A program made the translations under genes and the position numbers. From Narthecium ossifragum (Eukaryota; Streptophyta; Magnoliopsida; Dioscoreales; Nartheciaceae), in contig OY986964.1 in NCBI GenBank assembly GCA_963920575.1, positions 10,290,663-10,354,662 of the forward strand: DNA of 64,000 nt. The letters run 5' to 3'. Below the pieces are notes generated by a model, which was not told the origin of the DNA, searched no databases, and worked only from the letters and a program-made list of their open reading frames with translations. Below, one piece after another: positions 21,756-33,087 of this stretch. Within the stretch, counting starts at the first letter, position 1. Each line of letters starts with the position of its first letter.

Positions 21756-22340
21756 TAACAGGGAGGTGTTTTCGTTGGCTTTTGCCCGTGGGACTTTGTA
21801 TGTGCGGTTTTCTTTACCGCTTTATATCTTGTACATACCTTTAAGCATGTTAGCCCCATAATGAGGGGTAGTGGTGAACTGGGAGAGTGACGAATCCCGA
21901 GATGTGTAGATAGCATGTTGTACTATTAGCCGTGGTTGTTGGGGTTGCTTTCCGTAGCATGAAGTTCTTTTGTGGACTGGCTACAGTTGGTGGGGTTACC
22001 ACTACAGCAGTTCTTTGGCCTGTATTACCTATTCACCACCCCGGGCCGGCAGGGTGCCGAGCCCAGACCATGTTCTTTATCATCACATATGTTGCATACT
22101 TATCTGTTTTCCTGCGTATGTTCATAACATACATCTGGTTGTGCATTAGTTGCATAAGGTTAGGGCATGGGCGATCTGCGGTATCTTCGTCCCGAGAGCT
22201 TGGAAGCTCGGATTAGCCTTAGGACTGGGCCTAGGTTGCTTGGTCTAGGTTTGAATGGTTGTGTTCAGTCGAATTCGATGATAGGCCTATATGACTTGAA
22301 CACTTATTGATCAATGATTTAGAGGTGAGATCGTGTCGGC

Positions 22341-23888
22341 TGATGAGTGCATGAAAATACACTCTGAACATGACTAAGAGCAGCTTATTTGCTTAGTTTT
22401 CATGATTAATATAGATGATTTCGTCCGTAGATGTTGCTTCACAAAGTTATTTGTATTATGCAGGAAATTGAAGCAAATATGGGTCTTTAACGCCAAACCT
22501 GTACCTTTTCGGAAGGAACCAGATGAAGTGCCATATATGGTTGAAAAGCTATGGAAGTCTAGTTTCCGAAAGTTTTTACGGTTTGTGATTTGGAGTTTCC
22601 TAGAGGAAGTTACGGCAATATTAGTACCAATGGCGCAGTCTGGATGGCTAAACAGTAAATACTCAGGAAAGACGGATCGATCATGTTCCCTACAAGGATT
22701 GATCCTTTTATGCAGATAGACCTGACAGAACACACACTTTTTGAATGATCACAGAAGGATCAATCCTCCTTTCACTCGAGAATATTGAGGAGAAGGATCG
22801 ATCTTTCTCCTATAGAAGGATCGATCCTACTCGGGTGACCCAGGTTACGGAGAATATTGAGGAGAAGGATCGATCCTACTCGGGTGACCCAGGTTACGGA
22901 GAAATAGAGAAGAGGAAGATCGATCCTTGGCCTTCAGAGGATCGATCCTTTGTCGGGCGGAACTGAATATGAGCCATCAGATTTAATCCAAAAGCTGAAA
23001 TAAAAGCTAGGGTTTCATGTCCATATATAAGGGGAGTTCTTGGACGTTTTTGGGGGCTCTTTCTTGAACGTTTTCTAAGGGAAGAATATGAAGATGTCTC
23101 CATCCATGGCCGAGTAATCCGCGGGCATGGCGGACGGATGATTTAGCGATGACTAGGGTTTCTTCTCCAACAATGGTTCATAGTTTTAATCTTTATTGTT
23201 AAACTCTTTTTTATATATTGAATCTTCAAAGATTGTTTTCAGATTATAGATTCCTATGTGGATGATTAATATTATAAATCCAGTCATGCTTCTTTCATGA
23301 TCTTATAATCCCATAGTTTTATCTATTGTTTACCTACTTTATCTCGTAAAATCTTTGCTATGCATTGCCGATTGTGAGAGTTGGTATTGTGTATTCTTAG
23401 AGATCTGGTTAGATAGAGTTAGGGCTTTGTCCCGATGAACTTTTGTTGTGCATTGCCTGTAGTGACAGCCGGTATCGTATATTCTTAGGTTTGGGTTGGA
23501 TGAAGTTAGAACTATAATACAGAAGAATCAATCATAGGAAGAGACATTTATATATTTTGTTAGGTTTATAGTTCCATATCTTCCGGTTAAGGTGATTGGG
23601 ATGTGAATCCCTTAACTGAGTATTATATGAACCATTGAGAAGAGAAGAACTTAAATCCGAGTGAAGTGATTCCTGAAGCCTAGCCTCATCCAAATCTTGA
23701 TTTCTTTCGTTAACTTTATCTCATCATTACATCTACGATCTACTTTCTTAACTTTAACGTTCTTGATTGTTCTCGATACATTGTTATTTGTGTTTCTGGA
23801 TCTTTCCTGCTTGTCTCTCTGTGGGTTCGACCTCTCTTATGCTGTACTGCACCGCGACCGCTGTGCGTGACACATTTGAGCGACATCA
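22341..23888 (+). mobile_element. Solo LTR of family L2 nested in the L1 LTR
   Basis: Begins TGATGAGTGCATGAAAATAC and ends TTGAGCGACATCA. Flanks TCGGC (22336-22340) and TCTAC (23889-23893) match at only three of five positions, suggesting an old or mutated target duplication. It carries the palindrome array, TATATAA at 23024 and a leader with CCATGGCCGAGTAATCCGCGG that is nearly identical, in reverse, to 62990-63040. The host L1 sequence continues on both sides. Confidence 0.82.
22674..22955. repeat. AGGATCGATCCT palindrome array in L2 LTR
   Basis: Repeated AAGGATCGATCCT/AAGGATCGATCTTTC units. Includes an exact ~55-bp duplication with GATCGATCCTACTCGGGTG, GACCCAGGTTACGG (about 22817-22915). 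Located 70-350 bp upstream of the TATA box. Confidence 0.85.
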
Positions 23889-24339
23889 TCTACCTCGAGC
23901 CTGATCCTGAGGTGTAGCCGATGTCCGGTTTTCTTATTTCTTGAGTAGATGGTGTGCCTACTCAGCGGTGTTGTCATCCCATCTGGCAGTGCTAGTTTCC
24001 TGCTTGTGAGATGGCAGTGTTGGTTTCCTATCTCGCTGAGGGTGACCCAGTATGTGACCAGCTCGGTTGGAAGACCATGACTGAGACCCCTCAAGGACGC
24101 GCGGTGGGGTTATGGGGCCGCTGTGTAGACCCAGACCTTGCTAGAGGGGGTTACCGTCGCGTTTCCCTCTTCATTTTGTGAGTTGTAGTGTAGTTTCCCT
24201 GCTGAGCTTAGTTGCTGTGTGAGACCCGAGGTACAGGGTGTCGGTGTTCGCTTAGAGGGCGTATGGCCGAACTAGGTAACCGGGTAAGCTACCCCACGTA
24301 TATATAAGTATATTAGTAACCCTTATAAGACACAACGGG

Positions 24340-24437
24340 TTTTAAAGCAGTGATGGCAGTAATCCGTCAGAAAACTCCAAGGTTAAGCGTGCTTGCCTTG
24401 GAGCGGTCCCGGGATGGGTAACCTACTGGAAAGTTTT
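24340..24437 (+). ncRNA. 5S rRNA-derived sequence within the TRIM element
   Basis: GTCAGAAAACTCCAAGG, then GTTAAGCGTGCTTG and GGGATGGGTAACC with CTGGAAAGT, follow the 3' two thirds of plant 5S rRNA in order and spacing. Box A-like GGTTAAGCGTGC is at 24381-24392 and box C-like GGGATGGGTAACC at 24411-24423. Several changes from 5S and a weak 5' third mean it is not a functional ribosomal gene. It could still act as an internal polymerase III promoter. Confidence 0.55.
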
Positions 24438-24559
24438 CTCAGATTTCTACGGTGAGGACGCTGGGCCTCTAAGGGGGTTGGGTTGTGAGACTCGTGGTAC
24501 TGGGTATCGGTGTTCGCCTAAAGGGCATGTGGCCGAATTAGAGTGGTCCCGGGATGGGT

Positions 24560-27223
24560 TGTGAGGACCCGTTCCTCCGACCCGGCTCAACCTTGTCAAT
24601 CGAGGGCCGATCCCTTCTTGGCCTATTTCCGCGTCGAGCATGATCGGCTGATCGCATTGCCTCTTGCGACCCCAGGGGCAATTTAGTCAAATTGCGCCAT
24701 GTCGGTTAGTTTCACACTCACGTAGCGCACACACAACCTTGTAATGATGTATGTGCTTGATTAGATCCATAAGAGTGCTCTGGATCTGATGATCGGAGTT
24801 CGATCAAGTAGATCTAGATCTAAACGGTTGTGATCAACTTAGGCTGATCGAGCGGCCGTGGACTTAAGTAACCCGGGTATATAAAACCCAACCCTACTGT
24901 TCACCCCCCTTTCACGAGACATTTGCCTGGGTCACGGCACGACGGCTGAGGAGAGGGAGAGATCGCGACGGTTGGGAAGAGGCGGCGGCAACTCGACCGG
25001 AGAGAGAGGAGAGCTTGGCGGCGGTGGTCGCGACCGAGAAGGAGAGGAGGACTTGGCGACGTTGGCGGCGACGACGGAGAGCTTGGAGGCGGCAAAGACT
25101 GCCGCGACTGGAGAAGAAGAGGTAGGACGCGACCTCGACGCCCAGAGGTAAGGAACCTACCCTTATCTCATATCAGGGCAATAGGAATGGTTTTGGATGC
25201 ATGATAGCTTGGATTTCTGGATTTTCCTTGTTGCTTTCACGGCTTCCTCTCCTTCTTGTTTCGTCAGGATATATGTTAACTTAGGATATTGTGATGTTCT
25301 TCCTTCTTCTTCACTGTTGTCGCCTAGATCTTTGGAAGATAGATTTCCGATGAGTTTTTCTTCTTTTCTTTTTTGGTTGATCGATGGGTTTCCTCCCCTG
25401 TTTCCTTGGGTTTGATCGGACCCTCTGTTTTCCTTGGATAGTGGGTTTTCCATAGTGATTTCATGGCCCTTGCGAAGCTTTCTTCTTCCTCTCCTAGCTG
25501 TAATGGTTGTGGCTTGGGTTTTCAAGGATTTTAGTGAGTTTTCTCTCCTTTGTGGATTGCTTGCTCTTGTTCTCGATTCACTTGAGCCCCATGGTGTTTC
25601 ACCCGGCTTCCTCTCGACAGCCTTTCCAGCCCTGTTTGCCAGCCGGTCGGTAGGGGAGCCGACGATCGGCAGCTGAACAGGGGTGAAGCTGGGACGAGTT
25701 GTGGAGGTTCTTACTCGCTGTCCCGGTGGCTTTGAAGTTGCGATTTCCTGATTCCTAGCTTCCCAGCCTAATTCATTTATGCAATGTCTTATAGTTGGTT
25801 GTTGAAATGTTAGGCTGCCTATAGTTCCCTGCAATTATGGTATATATATGTCAACCATGACAATTGCCTAATATTGTATCATGTCCCCTTTTTTGTTCAA
25901 TTCTTATGAACTCGTGTTATCTTTGAAATTCTAATGACCACTTGTTAATTGTCCAAATATGTATGATCATGTCATGTTTATGCCTAGGGTTGGCTGTGTG
26001 CCCGTTTCTATTTTATTTGTGGGGCTAACTGAGGAAGTGATGTCCTTGGGAATGTTTAGATTTATTTTGGCCGAAGAGGTGCCTTTTTGTATGTGTTGAA
26101 TGATTATGGACCATTGGAATATGTGAATGTTATGCTTGGCTTTTGTTTATTCTTGAATGCTAAACCTACCCTATAGCTATGCTATCCCTTGTTGGACATG
26201 TGCTTGATGAATTGTCATGTAGAGACACCTAGGCCTAGTTGCTTGATTAGGCTCATGCATGTTGTATGCATTAGAAGCATTAAAGCTAGGTGCGGGCGAT
26301 GGGGCTCGATCGCCGATCCGAGGGCTCGGGTAGCTCGGATCCAGCTCTAGGACCGATGTATGGGTAGGAGGACTAGGGCGAGATTGTGTGGTTATGATCT
26401 TGTGTTGATCGAGGTTGCAACCTAGATATACTCATTTGAATTATGATATTGAGGTGTATAGGTCATGTCTACTTTCGTTCCAAATGCTAGATATGGATGT
26501 CGATGTCCCTGACTTATGTTCTCGCAAGGGATGGTGGTATTGAGACTGGGCAAGGTGGAACCTGGACAGGAGCCCGCAGTCGTGTTGTTTCCCCTCGTTG
26601 TTGGGTGAGTGTGGGACCTGGACAGGAGCTCTCGGGGAATCGACGAGGCTAGGGTTAGCCTATTGGCATACTTAGCCTTGCCGAAAGTGGATACAGTTGC
26701 AGTTTTACCCTTTCCTTGAAAGTACCGTAAAGTAGAACCCTACTGAGCTTTATGCTCACCCTACCCGGACTGCGTTTTGCAGGTGCAGGCGCCGCTCTTC
26801 CACTTCAGTAGTCCCAGACATATCAACTCTCGGAGGCGCTTCTACTTCGAGTGGACTTTGAGGTTGTTGGCAGATTAGAGGGCTCAATTAAGTATTTTAC
26901 ATTTATTTGATGTAGTTAAATCTTGGGAACTTATGCTTCTTATTTGAGGACAAATTGTATAACTTTAAATTTGATATTAATGTGGAATGATGTTTCTTTA
27001 ATTATTTAAATTGGGTTTGTAATAGCTATAGTAGTTGCAAATCCACATTTATGCCCTCATGATCAAGTATTTAAATTTATCATGAAGTATAGAAATTCTA
27101 CAGGTTCCTTGTGTAAGAATTATAGAGGAGACTCTGTCGAAGTTTTTTGCGTCCATTGATGATTTAACATGTTTAGGTTGCTCACTCCCCGATCTGGATG
27201 GGTTTTCTGAGTCGGGGCGTGGC
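24560..27223 (+). mobile_element. L1 solo LTR nested inside the Cassandra-like element
   Basis: Begins TGTGAGGACCCGTTCC, ends near GGGGCGTGG. Flanks share GGGT (24556-24559 and 27224-27227), so the split 5S-type GGGATGGGT|GACCC is restored on removal. Contains the L1 U3 block (GGGGCAATTTAGTCAAATTG, CACACTCACG), TATATAAAA at 24878 and the GCAGGTGCAGGCG region near 26780. No TCGA palindrome array is recognised in this copy. Confidence 0.75.
24878..24886 (+). promoter_or_regulatory. TATA box of nested L1 LTR
   Basis: TATATAAAA in context CCGGGTATATAAAACCC, at the position equivalent to the L1 promoters elsewhere in the window. Confidence 0.55.
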
Positions 27224-27766
27224 GGGTGACCCACTGGGAAGTTTTTCCATATTTCTATGGTGAGCCAAAAGCGGACAATATTGTGTCGGGTAGGGCCCTC
27301 GGGTGGATCCTGGACGGAGCCCACATGCCCTGGGCGGCCCCGGACGGTGGGGGCCGTTACATGCTCATTCCTACCCGGGCTGCGTTTTGCAGGTGCATGT
27401 GTTAACTCCTCTTCGGTGGCCCCTACCAGGCAATTGGTTGGCGGCGCAGCGGTGCCCGGCGAAGTTTGAGGAGCAATGATCTTTTTTGTTTTCAAAACTC
27501 CTGTAAAGTTAGCCTCCTACGGGAGTGTATAAATGTTTGTACTTGATTTCCCCTCTTCGAGATTTTGTAGACTTGTATCACTTTGGATTTGTAATCTGTT
27601 AATCTTGAGGTTTTTGTTGTTTTTAGAATTGTTAATTGAGGGTGTTTAATGAATGCTTAGGGAAACCAGTAGACTAGAGGGAACCCTCACCAAAATTTTC
27701 GTAATTAGTTAGGTTCCGGTTCGCGTCCCCCGGCCCGGTTGGGCTTTCGCGAGTCGGCGCGTGACA

Positions 27767-27990
27767 CTCCACCCCCTCCGGTTCCAACACCCGCCGATGG
27801 CTCCACTAATTCTGACGACGCCATTGACGCCGATCGTCACCGAGCTCCCGTCTTCACCGGAACCCGTCGCCGCCCCACCTCAACCACACCGTCTCCGGCC
27901 TCCCTGACCCTTTCTACCATCGGATTTGGGGTGTTGTTGCTGTTGCAACCCTCGTCCACCCCCTTCCAGGCGAGGTCCGTCGATCTAGTG
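27767..27990 (+). pseudogene. Unrecognised Pro/Ser/Thr-rich coding-like sequence, right part
   Basis: Continues the C/T-rich sequence interrupted at 20799. One frame reads PPPPVPTPADGSTNSDDA, then DRHRAPVFTGTRRRPTSTTP and a hydrophobic stretch (IGFGVLLLLQ). It ends where an L1 LTR begins. No family recognised. Confidence 0.3.
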
Positions 27991-29393
27991 GTACCTCCAA
28001 CACGGCCCGAACGCGTTAGGTCGATGGTTTAGTTTGGTTGGTTTGGCTCGATTGGCCTTAATTTGCGATCAGTTGATCACATTGTTGTTTTTGGACCCCA
28101 AGGCAATTTGATAAATTACGCCTTGGCGATCAGTTTCACACCAACATAGTGTACACACTGCCTTGAATTGATGTAGGTGATTGATTAGAACCTTAGGGGT
28201 GCTCCCGATCGAAAGATGGGAACTTAATTGGGAAATATCGAAACGGACGGCTGTGATCGATTCCAACTTTCTATAAATACCCCCTCCCCCTTTCTCTTTC
28301 TTCCTCTTTCCTTTCTCTCTCTCCCTTGGGCTGCCGGTTTGGAGCGTGGATCATGGGTTCGTTGAGCAAATTGGAACGGCAAGACTTGGAGGATTGGTAG
28401 ATCATCTACCCAGCTAGTAAATGTACGTGCTTCTACCCTAATCGTGTGATTAGGTTTGTCTAGAATTTCTTTTTGGATGTTTTAATATAGAAGTACATGT
28501 TGGAATGTGTTGTAAATTTGTATTCTAGTTTAATCGATGTTTTAGGAACACCTGGATGTCCTAGTTTTGTGTTTCGTCAGTCACTTTTCTTTTTATCGAT
28601 GTTTTATCGGTTTTGTCGGCTCTTCAAATGAAACAAGCAAGATCTGATATTTTGCAGTTAAAACCTTGATTTCTTGATGACAATAGATTCCCAACATTCT
28701 TCTCTAGCTCATCTCAAAGTTTCTTTTGATTCCGACAAGTTTTGATTTCTTATGGTGCATAGTTAGTTGAAATTGATCCTGATTTCAAAGATTTTGATTT
28801 CTTTTCAACCTGGATTTCTTGTATGTCTTTCCCAATGACACGTAATGACTAGTATGATATTGTAATTTAGATTTTGACTGATTTATCTTTGAATTATGCT
28901 ACAATTCGCATTTTGGATTGATTTATCGAAATTCTCCGATTTCAAGCCGTTTCATATCAAGCATGCGATATATAGTTTGTGATTGCTTTAATAGCTTTTC
29001 TAACCACTTGTACATAACCTTTTACCACTTTATGGTTATCTGGGAGAGTGATGACTCCTGAAAATATGTAGAATAAATCGGCCGATGGTGTGCCCTACTG
29101 CTTTAATTGACTGTTTATTGTTGTTGTTATTTGTTTGGCCGGGTTGTATCCCCATTGTAGAAATTATGGTTGACGGTTGAGGATGTCGTCGTAATGCCGA
29201 AATTTGGATTGTTGAGATGTTTAATTGTTTGGTTAGCCTCGTGGAGGCCTGTAGGCCTGTTGCGTCTATTTCTTCTCTTTGTTTAGACATTTGCTATGTT
29301 TACACCATTTTGTGAGATGTCTGTTATGCCTATCCCAGAAAATTGTTGTGGCATATTATTGCATGCTTGTATTCTTATTTATGTGTGTGTGTG
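27991..29393 (+). mobile_element. L1 LTR, left half, split by the chromovirus
   Basis: Starts GTACCTCCAAC, which aligns with base 12 of the copy at 354, so the first ~11 bases are missing or altered. Contains the L1 U3 block (AAGGCAATTTGATAAATTACG, 28098) and TATAAATA at 28272 before a pyrimidine tract. It stops in a (TG)n run where the complete element was inserted and continues at 38963. Confidence 0.75.
28272..28279 (+). promoter_or_regulatory. TATA box of split L1 LTR
   Basis: TATAAATA followed by a C/T-rich leader, the core promoter position of L1. Confidence 0.55.
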
Positions 29394-31691
29394 TGTGAGG
29401 ACCTGTCCCTCTACTCCTGTGGCTCATTGTAGACCGCAAGGGCAATTTGGTAAAATTGCGCCTTGTTGGTTTGTTTCACACCCGCGTGTGCACACACTGA
29501 CCTTGTTTGTGTTAGTGCTTGATTAGAATGGTTAGGTGGACTCGGGATCGAAAGATCCCGGCTCGGGCACGCAGAAGCCCGTTTTTGGGCTGCTAGCGGC
29601 CCGTGAGCGATCGATCGCTCCTTGGAGCGATCCATCGGACTCGGGTCGGTGGCTTTTCTGCTTCGAGAGGACGGCCGCCGTTGGCCGTCGCTCTCTCCTG
29701 TCAGAAGGGGAGGACTTTTCCTCCCTTCCTTTCTTCTTTCCCCTCTTTCCCCGGCTTTCCCCTTCCCTTTTCCCTCCTTTTCTTCCTCTTCTCCTCCTCC
29801 TTCTCTTTTCTTCTTCTTCCTTCTTCTTTCTTCTTCCCGGTTCTATTTTTCCCCTGTCTTCCGGCAGCCACCTTCTTCTCCTCCGTTCTCCCTCCTTCGG
29901 CCACCGTTTTGGGTGTTCCAAAGCTCGTTGGAACCGTGGTGGCGTGAGGAAGATCCCTAGTGTGGTTTTGAGCCACGTTGGTGACCAGTTCGCGGGGAAT
30001 CAGCCGAGAAGTGTGTTTCCGGTAGGTTTCTACCTACTGTTGTTGTTTTTGGGTTTTCTCTAGATCTAGCCGTTGGATCTTACTGATCTTTGTGTTGTTG
30101 GATGCATCTTGCCTAGTATAATTTATGTTATAAGTTTCATAAACTTTGGTTGAGATTTTAGTAGGATTTATGCATGTTTAAAATCGGATTTTCCGGTTTC
30201 TGCTGTTCTTGAAGAATTGCCGGTTTTCGGCGAGTTTTTCGATCAGTACGTTCATGTTCTTGGGTTGTGATGAACATAAGAGTTGTAGATCTTTGAATCT
30301 ACTCTCAAACCCAACTGATTTCATAATTTTCCGATGTTCCTACGATTTGTTATGAATTTATTATTGGAGGGCTGCGTTGCAGCAAGTAATTGGTAAGTTG
30401 GTTTGATTAGCGGTTTTGATTAGTGTTTTCCCGTTAATCCAACCATGGGATGATTATGGATTTTGGATATGTTTATCCCGGCATGTTGATCTACTGATGG
30501 CTAAGTTGGATCTTGAATGTCGGATCGACGGGATCAATTAGCCTCTAAGTAGAGGTTTTGGTGTTTTGAATAAAATATTATATGTTCGGATTATAATATT
30601 ATTTTTTTTTCTGTTCATCAACGTTTTCGGGGTTGTTTCCCATTGTAGGAGTCCACTGTTGACGGTCACGGTACCGTCATAATGCCGGGACCCGCTACGG
30701 ATCGGCTGGCAGCGACTGGTAGTACCGCTGCAGTGATCCGGTTGACTTATATGATGCCTTATTATACTGTTGCATGCCTATCTCCTGTTTCTGTATGTTC
30801 ATAGCATGCATTGTTGATTTGTGCATTAGTTGTATGGTTTGGGCATGGGTGATCTGTGGGTCGCCGACCCGAGGCTGGAAGCTCGGACTTAGCCCTAGGA
30901 CCGGGGTTGGGTAGTTTGGACCCGGTTCGAATGGTGGTGTCCAGTCGATTTCGATGATAGGCTTAGATGACTGGTACACTTGTTGCTGGATGATTGTAGA
31001 GGTCGTGTCGGCCTCGAGTTGGATGCTGGGGTGTAGCCGGTGTTCCGCTGTGTTGACTCTTGAGTAGAGGAGTTGCCTACTCAGCGGTGTTTTTTCCCGC
31101 CTACAGTATCGGGTCCTGCATGTGAGTTAGCAGTGTTTGCTCCTGCTTACTGAGTGATGTTCCTGGGCCTCAAGGACACACGGTAGGGTTATGGGACCCA
31201 TGTATACACCCAGGTCTTACTTGAGGGCGACACTGTTGCGTTTCCCTCTTCCTTCTGTGTGTCGTAGTGTAGAACCTTACTGAACTTAGTGCTCACTCCT
31301 ACCCAGGCTGCGTTTTGCAAGTGCAGGCGTCAGTTCTTCTTCTGTGGCCCCTACCGGGCAGTTGGTCGGCGGTGCGGCGGCGCCAAGTGGAGTTTGAGAG
31401 GTGGCGATCTTTACAGCTTTTTACCCTTTTGTTACTTAGCCTCCTACGGGAGTATAAATGTTGTATTTGGATCTTCCCCACTCCGAGAATATGTATATTA
31501 AATCTTTTTGGGTTTGTAATCTGTGATTCGAGGTTTCATTAAATTAATGTCTTTTAATTGAGGGTGCTTTTGGTGAACTGTTAGGGAGACCAATAGGTTA
31601 GAGGGAACCCTCGCCAGCTTTTTCCAAGTTTCGTTAGGTTCCGGTTTTCGTCGCCCAGCCCGGTTGGGCTTTCGCGGGTCGGGGCGCGACA
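29394..31691 (+). mobile_element. 5' LTR of the chromovirus
   Basis: TGTGAGGACCTGTCCC to GGTCGGGGCGCGACA. Carries GAGCGATCGATCGCTCC at about 29606, a long pyrimidine tract (29715-29900) and the AGGTTTCTACCTACTGTT segment near 30023. No TATA box was recognised in the usual place. Confidence 0.92.
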
Positions 31692-31694
31692 GCT

Positions 31695-31706
31695 TGGCAT
31701 CAGAGC
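31695..31706 (+). promoter_or_regulatory. Primer-binding site, initiator tRNA-Met type
   Basis: TGGCATCAGAGC begins 4 bp after the LTR end and differs at one base from TGGTATCAGAGC, the complement of the 3' end of plant initiator tRNA-Met. It primes minus-strand DNA synthesis. Confidence 0.85.
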
Positions 31707-31894
31707 ATATGTTGTAGATCCCAGGGATAGGATCAGGATTCGGTTGAGATTGAGCGTGGTTTGGGTTAGTTCTATGTCTAAAACATCTGTGCATGCTCCT
31801 TTTGATGTGTTGTGCTTTTCCGCTTTCTATTTGTGTTGCCTTGTTTTGCGGCTTCTGACGAGTGAATGCTCGTTTGTCATTGGTGATTGCGCAG

Positions 31895-33087
31895 ATGGCG
31901 GGAGCTCGAGACCGGCCTTTGGTTATCGGTCGGGGTGGGGCACGACCCGGTCGGCCCGCCCGACCGAGCAGGGAGGTTCCCGCTAGGGCGGTACGAGCTC
32001 GACGGACTGAGCCATCACCAGCGACGGTTTCGGTCACACGGGAGGAGACCCTTCTCGCCGAGGAGAGGGTTCTCGCTCCGGTCGACGGGTGGGCCGCGGC
32101 GGCGATTATGATGGATTTCCAGCGGCTGAACCCGTCTAGGTTCAGCGGTGAGATTGGAGATCCGACCACGGCAGACGGCTAGCTCCGAGGAGTCACGCGC
32201 GTTCTTGACGCTCTCTTCGTCGGGGATGACCGGGTCCGGGTCACCCTCGTGGCGTTCCAGCTCGATGGTGACGCCCTTGACTGGTGGTGCACTGCCCAGC
32301 ACACCAGTAGCGGAGAGGAGCCGACGTGGGACGAGTTCAGGGCGTTGTTCTTGGACGCGTACTTCCCGGAAAGTACGCGTGACGCCTTGTCTCGATTACC
32401 AGTCCCTTTGCAGGGTAATCGCTCTGTTCAGCAGTATGCTACCCGGTTCACTCACTTGGTCCGTTTCACGGGGCAGTGGCAACAGATCCAGTGGCCAGGG
32501 CACGACAGTTCGAGTGGGGTCTTCGTCCAGAGATCAGGCGCCAGACGTGTTCCCACCGCTTTCAGACGCACTCAACAGTCCTGAACTGCGCCTTGGTAGT
32601 GGAGGCGCAGTTGCGAGACGAGACGGGCTGGGCAGTTCCACCGGCATCCTCTACCAGCGCACCGCAGAGACCCCAGTTCATAGGGGGATTCCGCGGAGGG
32701 CACCAGCGGCATCAGCGACGCTTTCAGCAAAGGTCGCAGCGCCTGCAGCAGTTCTAGGCACAGTTGCCGAGGCCGCCTGGCAAGTTTCTCCTGACGGCCG
32801 GGCCGTCTGGGCAGGCTCCGTCAGGGGGAGGCCAGGGTCAGCAGCCTGGTGGCGCGTTAGCCACTTGTTTCCAGTGCAGGCAGCCGGGACACTTCCGCCA
32901 GGACTGTCCCATGCGAGGAGCGCGGGGCGCTGTGCCGCAGGGCAGTAAAGGCGGGGGGTCCGATGCCTGGCAGGGGAGCAGTGGTGAGCGCGGGTCAGGG
33001 GCTGGACCGGGCCGTTCCAGAGGTGGAGGCGGCCAGCGGGGGCGTGTGTTTGCTCTTCCGGGGCGTGAGCAGCCGGACACCGTTTAG
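31895..33087 (+). pseudogene. Chromovirus Gag, broken
   Basis: Capsid/nucleocapsid precursor. Starts MAGARDRPLVIG. The core retrotransposon Gag domain reads AFQLDGDALDWWCTA, WDEFRALFLDAYFPES and QYATRFTHLVRF (about 32249-32475). A CCHC zinc knuckle CFQCRQPGHFRQDC lies near 32866-32907. Lesions: TAG at 32180-32182 where Trp is expected, a frameshift near 32480, and TAG at 32755-32757. After the frameshift the frame is the same as pol, so the ancestor probably had one gag-pol frame. A Gly-rich stretch precedes protease. Confidence 0.85.

Larger units (their letters stand above)
24218..27361 (+). mobile_element. Cassandra-like TRIM element carrying 5S-like sequence
   Basis: Begins TGTGAGACCCGAGG, ends GGGGGCCGTTACA, and is flanked by TGCTG (24213-24217) and TGCTC (27362-27366), a one-mismatch 5-bp duplication. 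The uninterrupted L1 consensus at 48840 lacks it. Excluding a nested L1 LTR it is about 480 bp. A ~60-bp start segment is repeated (TGTGAGACC...GGTGTCGGTGTTCGC at 24218 and TGTGAGACTCG...GGTATCGGTGTTCGC near 24486), with GGGGGTTGGG before the second. This suggests two LTR parts, one internally deleted. No coding capacity. Cassandra elements are known to carry 5S rRNA-derived promoters in their LTRs, which fits. Confidence 0.55.
20800..27766 (+). mobile_element. L1 LTR containing three further insertions
   Basis: Starts TATGAGGACCTGTCCC (first G of TGTGAGG changed to A) and ends GAGTCGGCGCGTGACA. Flanked by near-identical duplications CTCCG (20795-20799) and CTCCA (27767-27771). Its own sequence is 20800-22340, 23889-24217 and 27362-27766. 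Inside lie an L2 solo LTR (22341-23888) and a Cassandra-like element (24218-27361) that itself contains an L1 LTR. When these are removed the body aligns well with the L1 copy at 47027-49245. No coding region, so a solo LTR. Confidence 0.8.

Noticed and set aside
24340..24437. Functional 5S rRNA gene
   Set aside because: Only part of 5S is recognisable, with several changes, and it sits inside a transposon with TSD-like flanks.
29532..30063. Long Lys/Arg/Glu-rich or Phe/Leu/Ser-rich frames in the chromovirus LTRs (also 36777-37307)
   Set aside because: They come from the LTR pyrimidine tract; the same frames occur at equivalent places in both LTRs and have no domain.
31695..31706. tRNA gene remnants at primer sites (also 53718)
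   Set aside because: Only the 12-18 bases complementary to the tRNA 3' end are present; no cloverleaf sequence.
31498..32169. 223-residue minus-strand frame over the gag start
   Set aside because: It runs across the LTR end, primer site and gag, opposite to the recognised coding strand.
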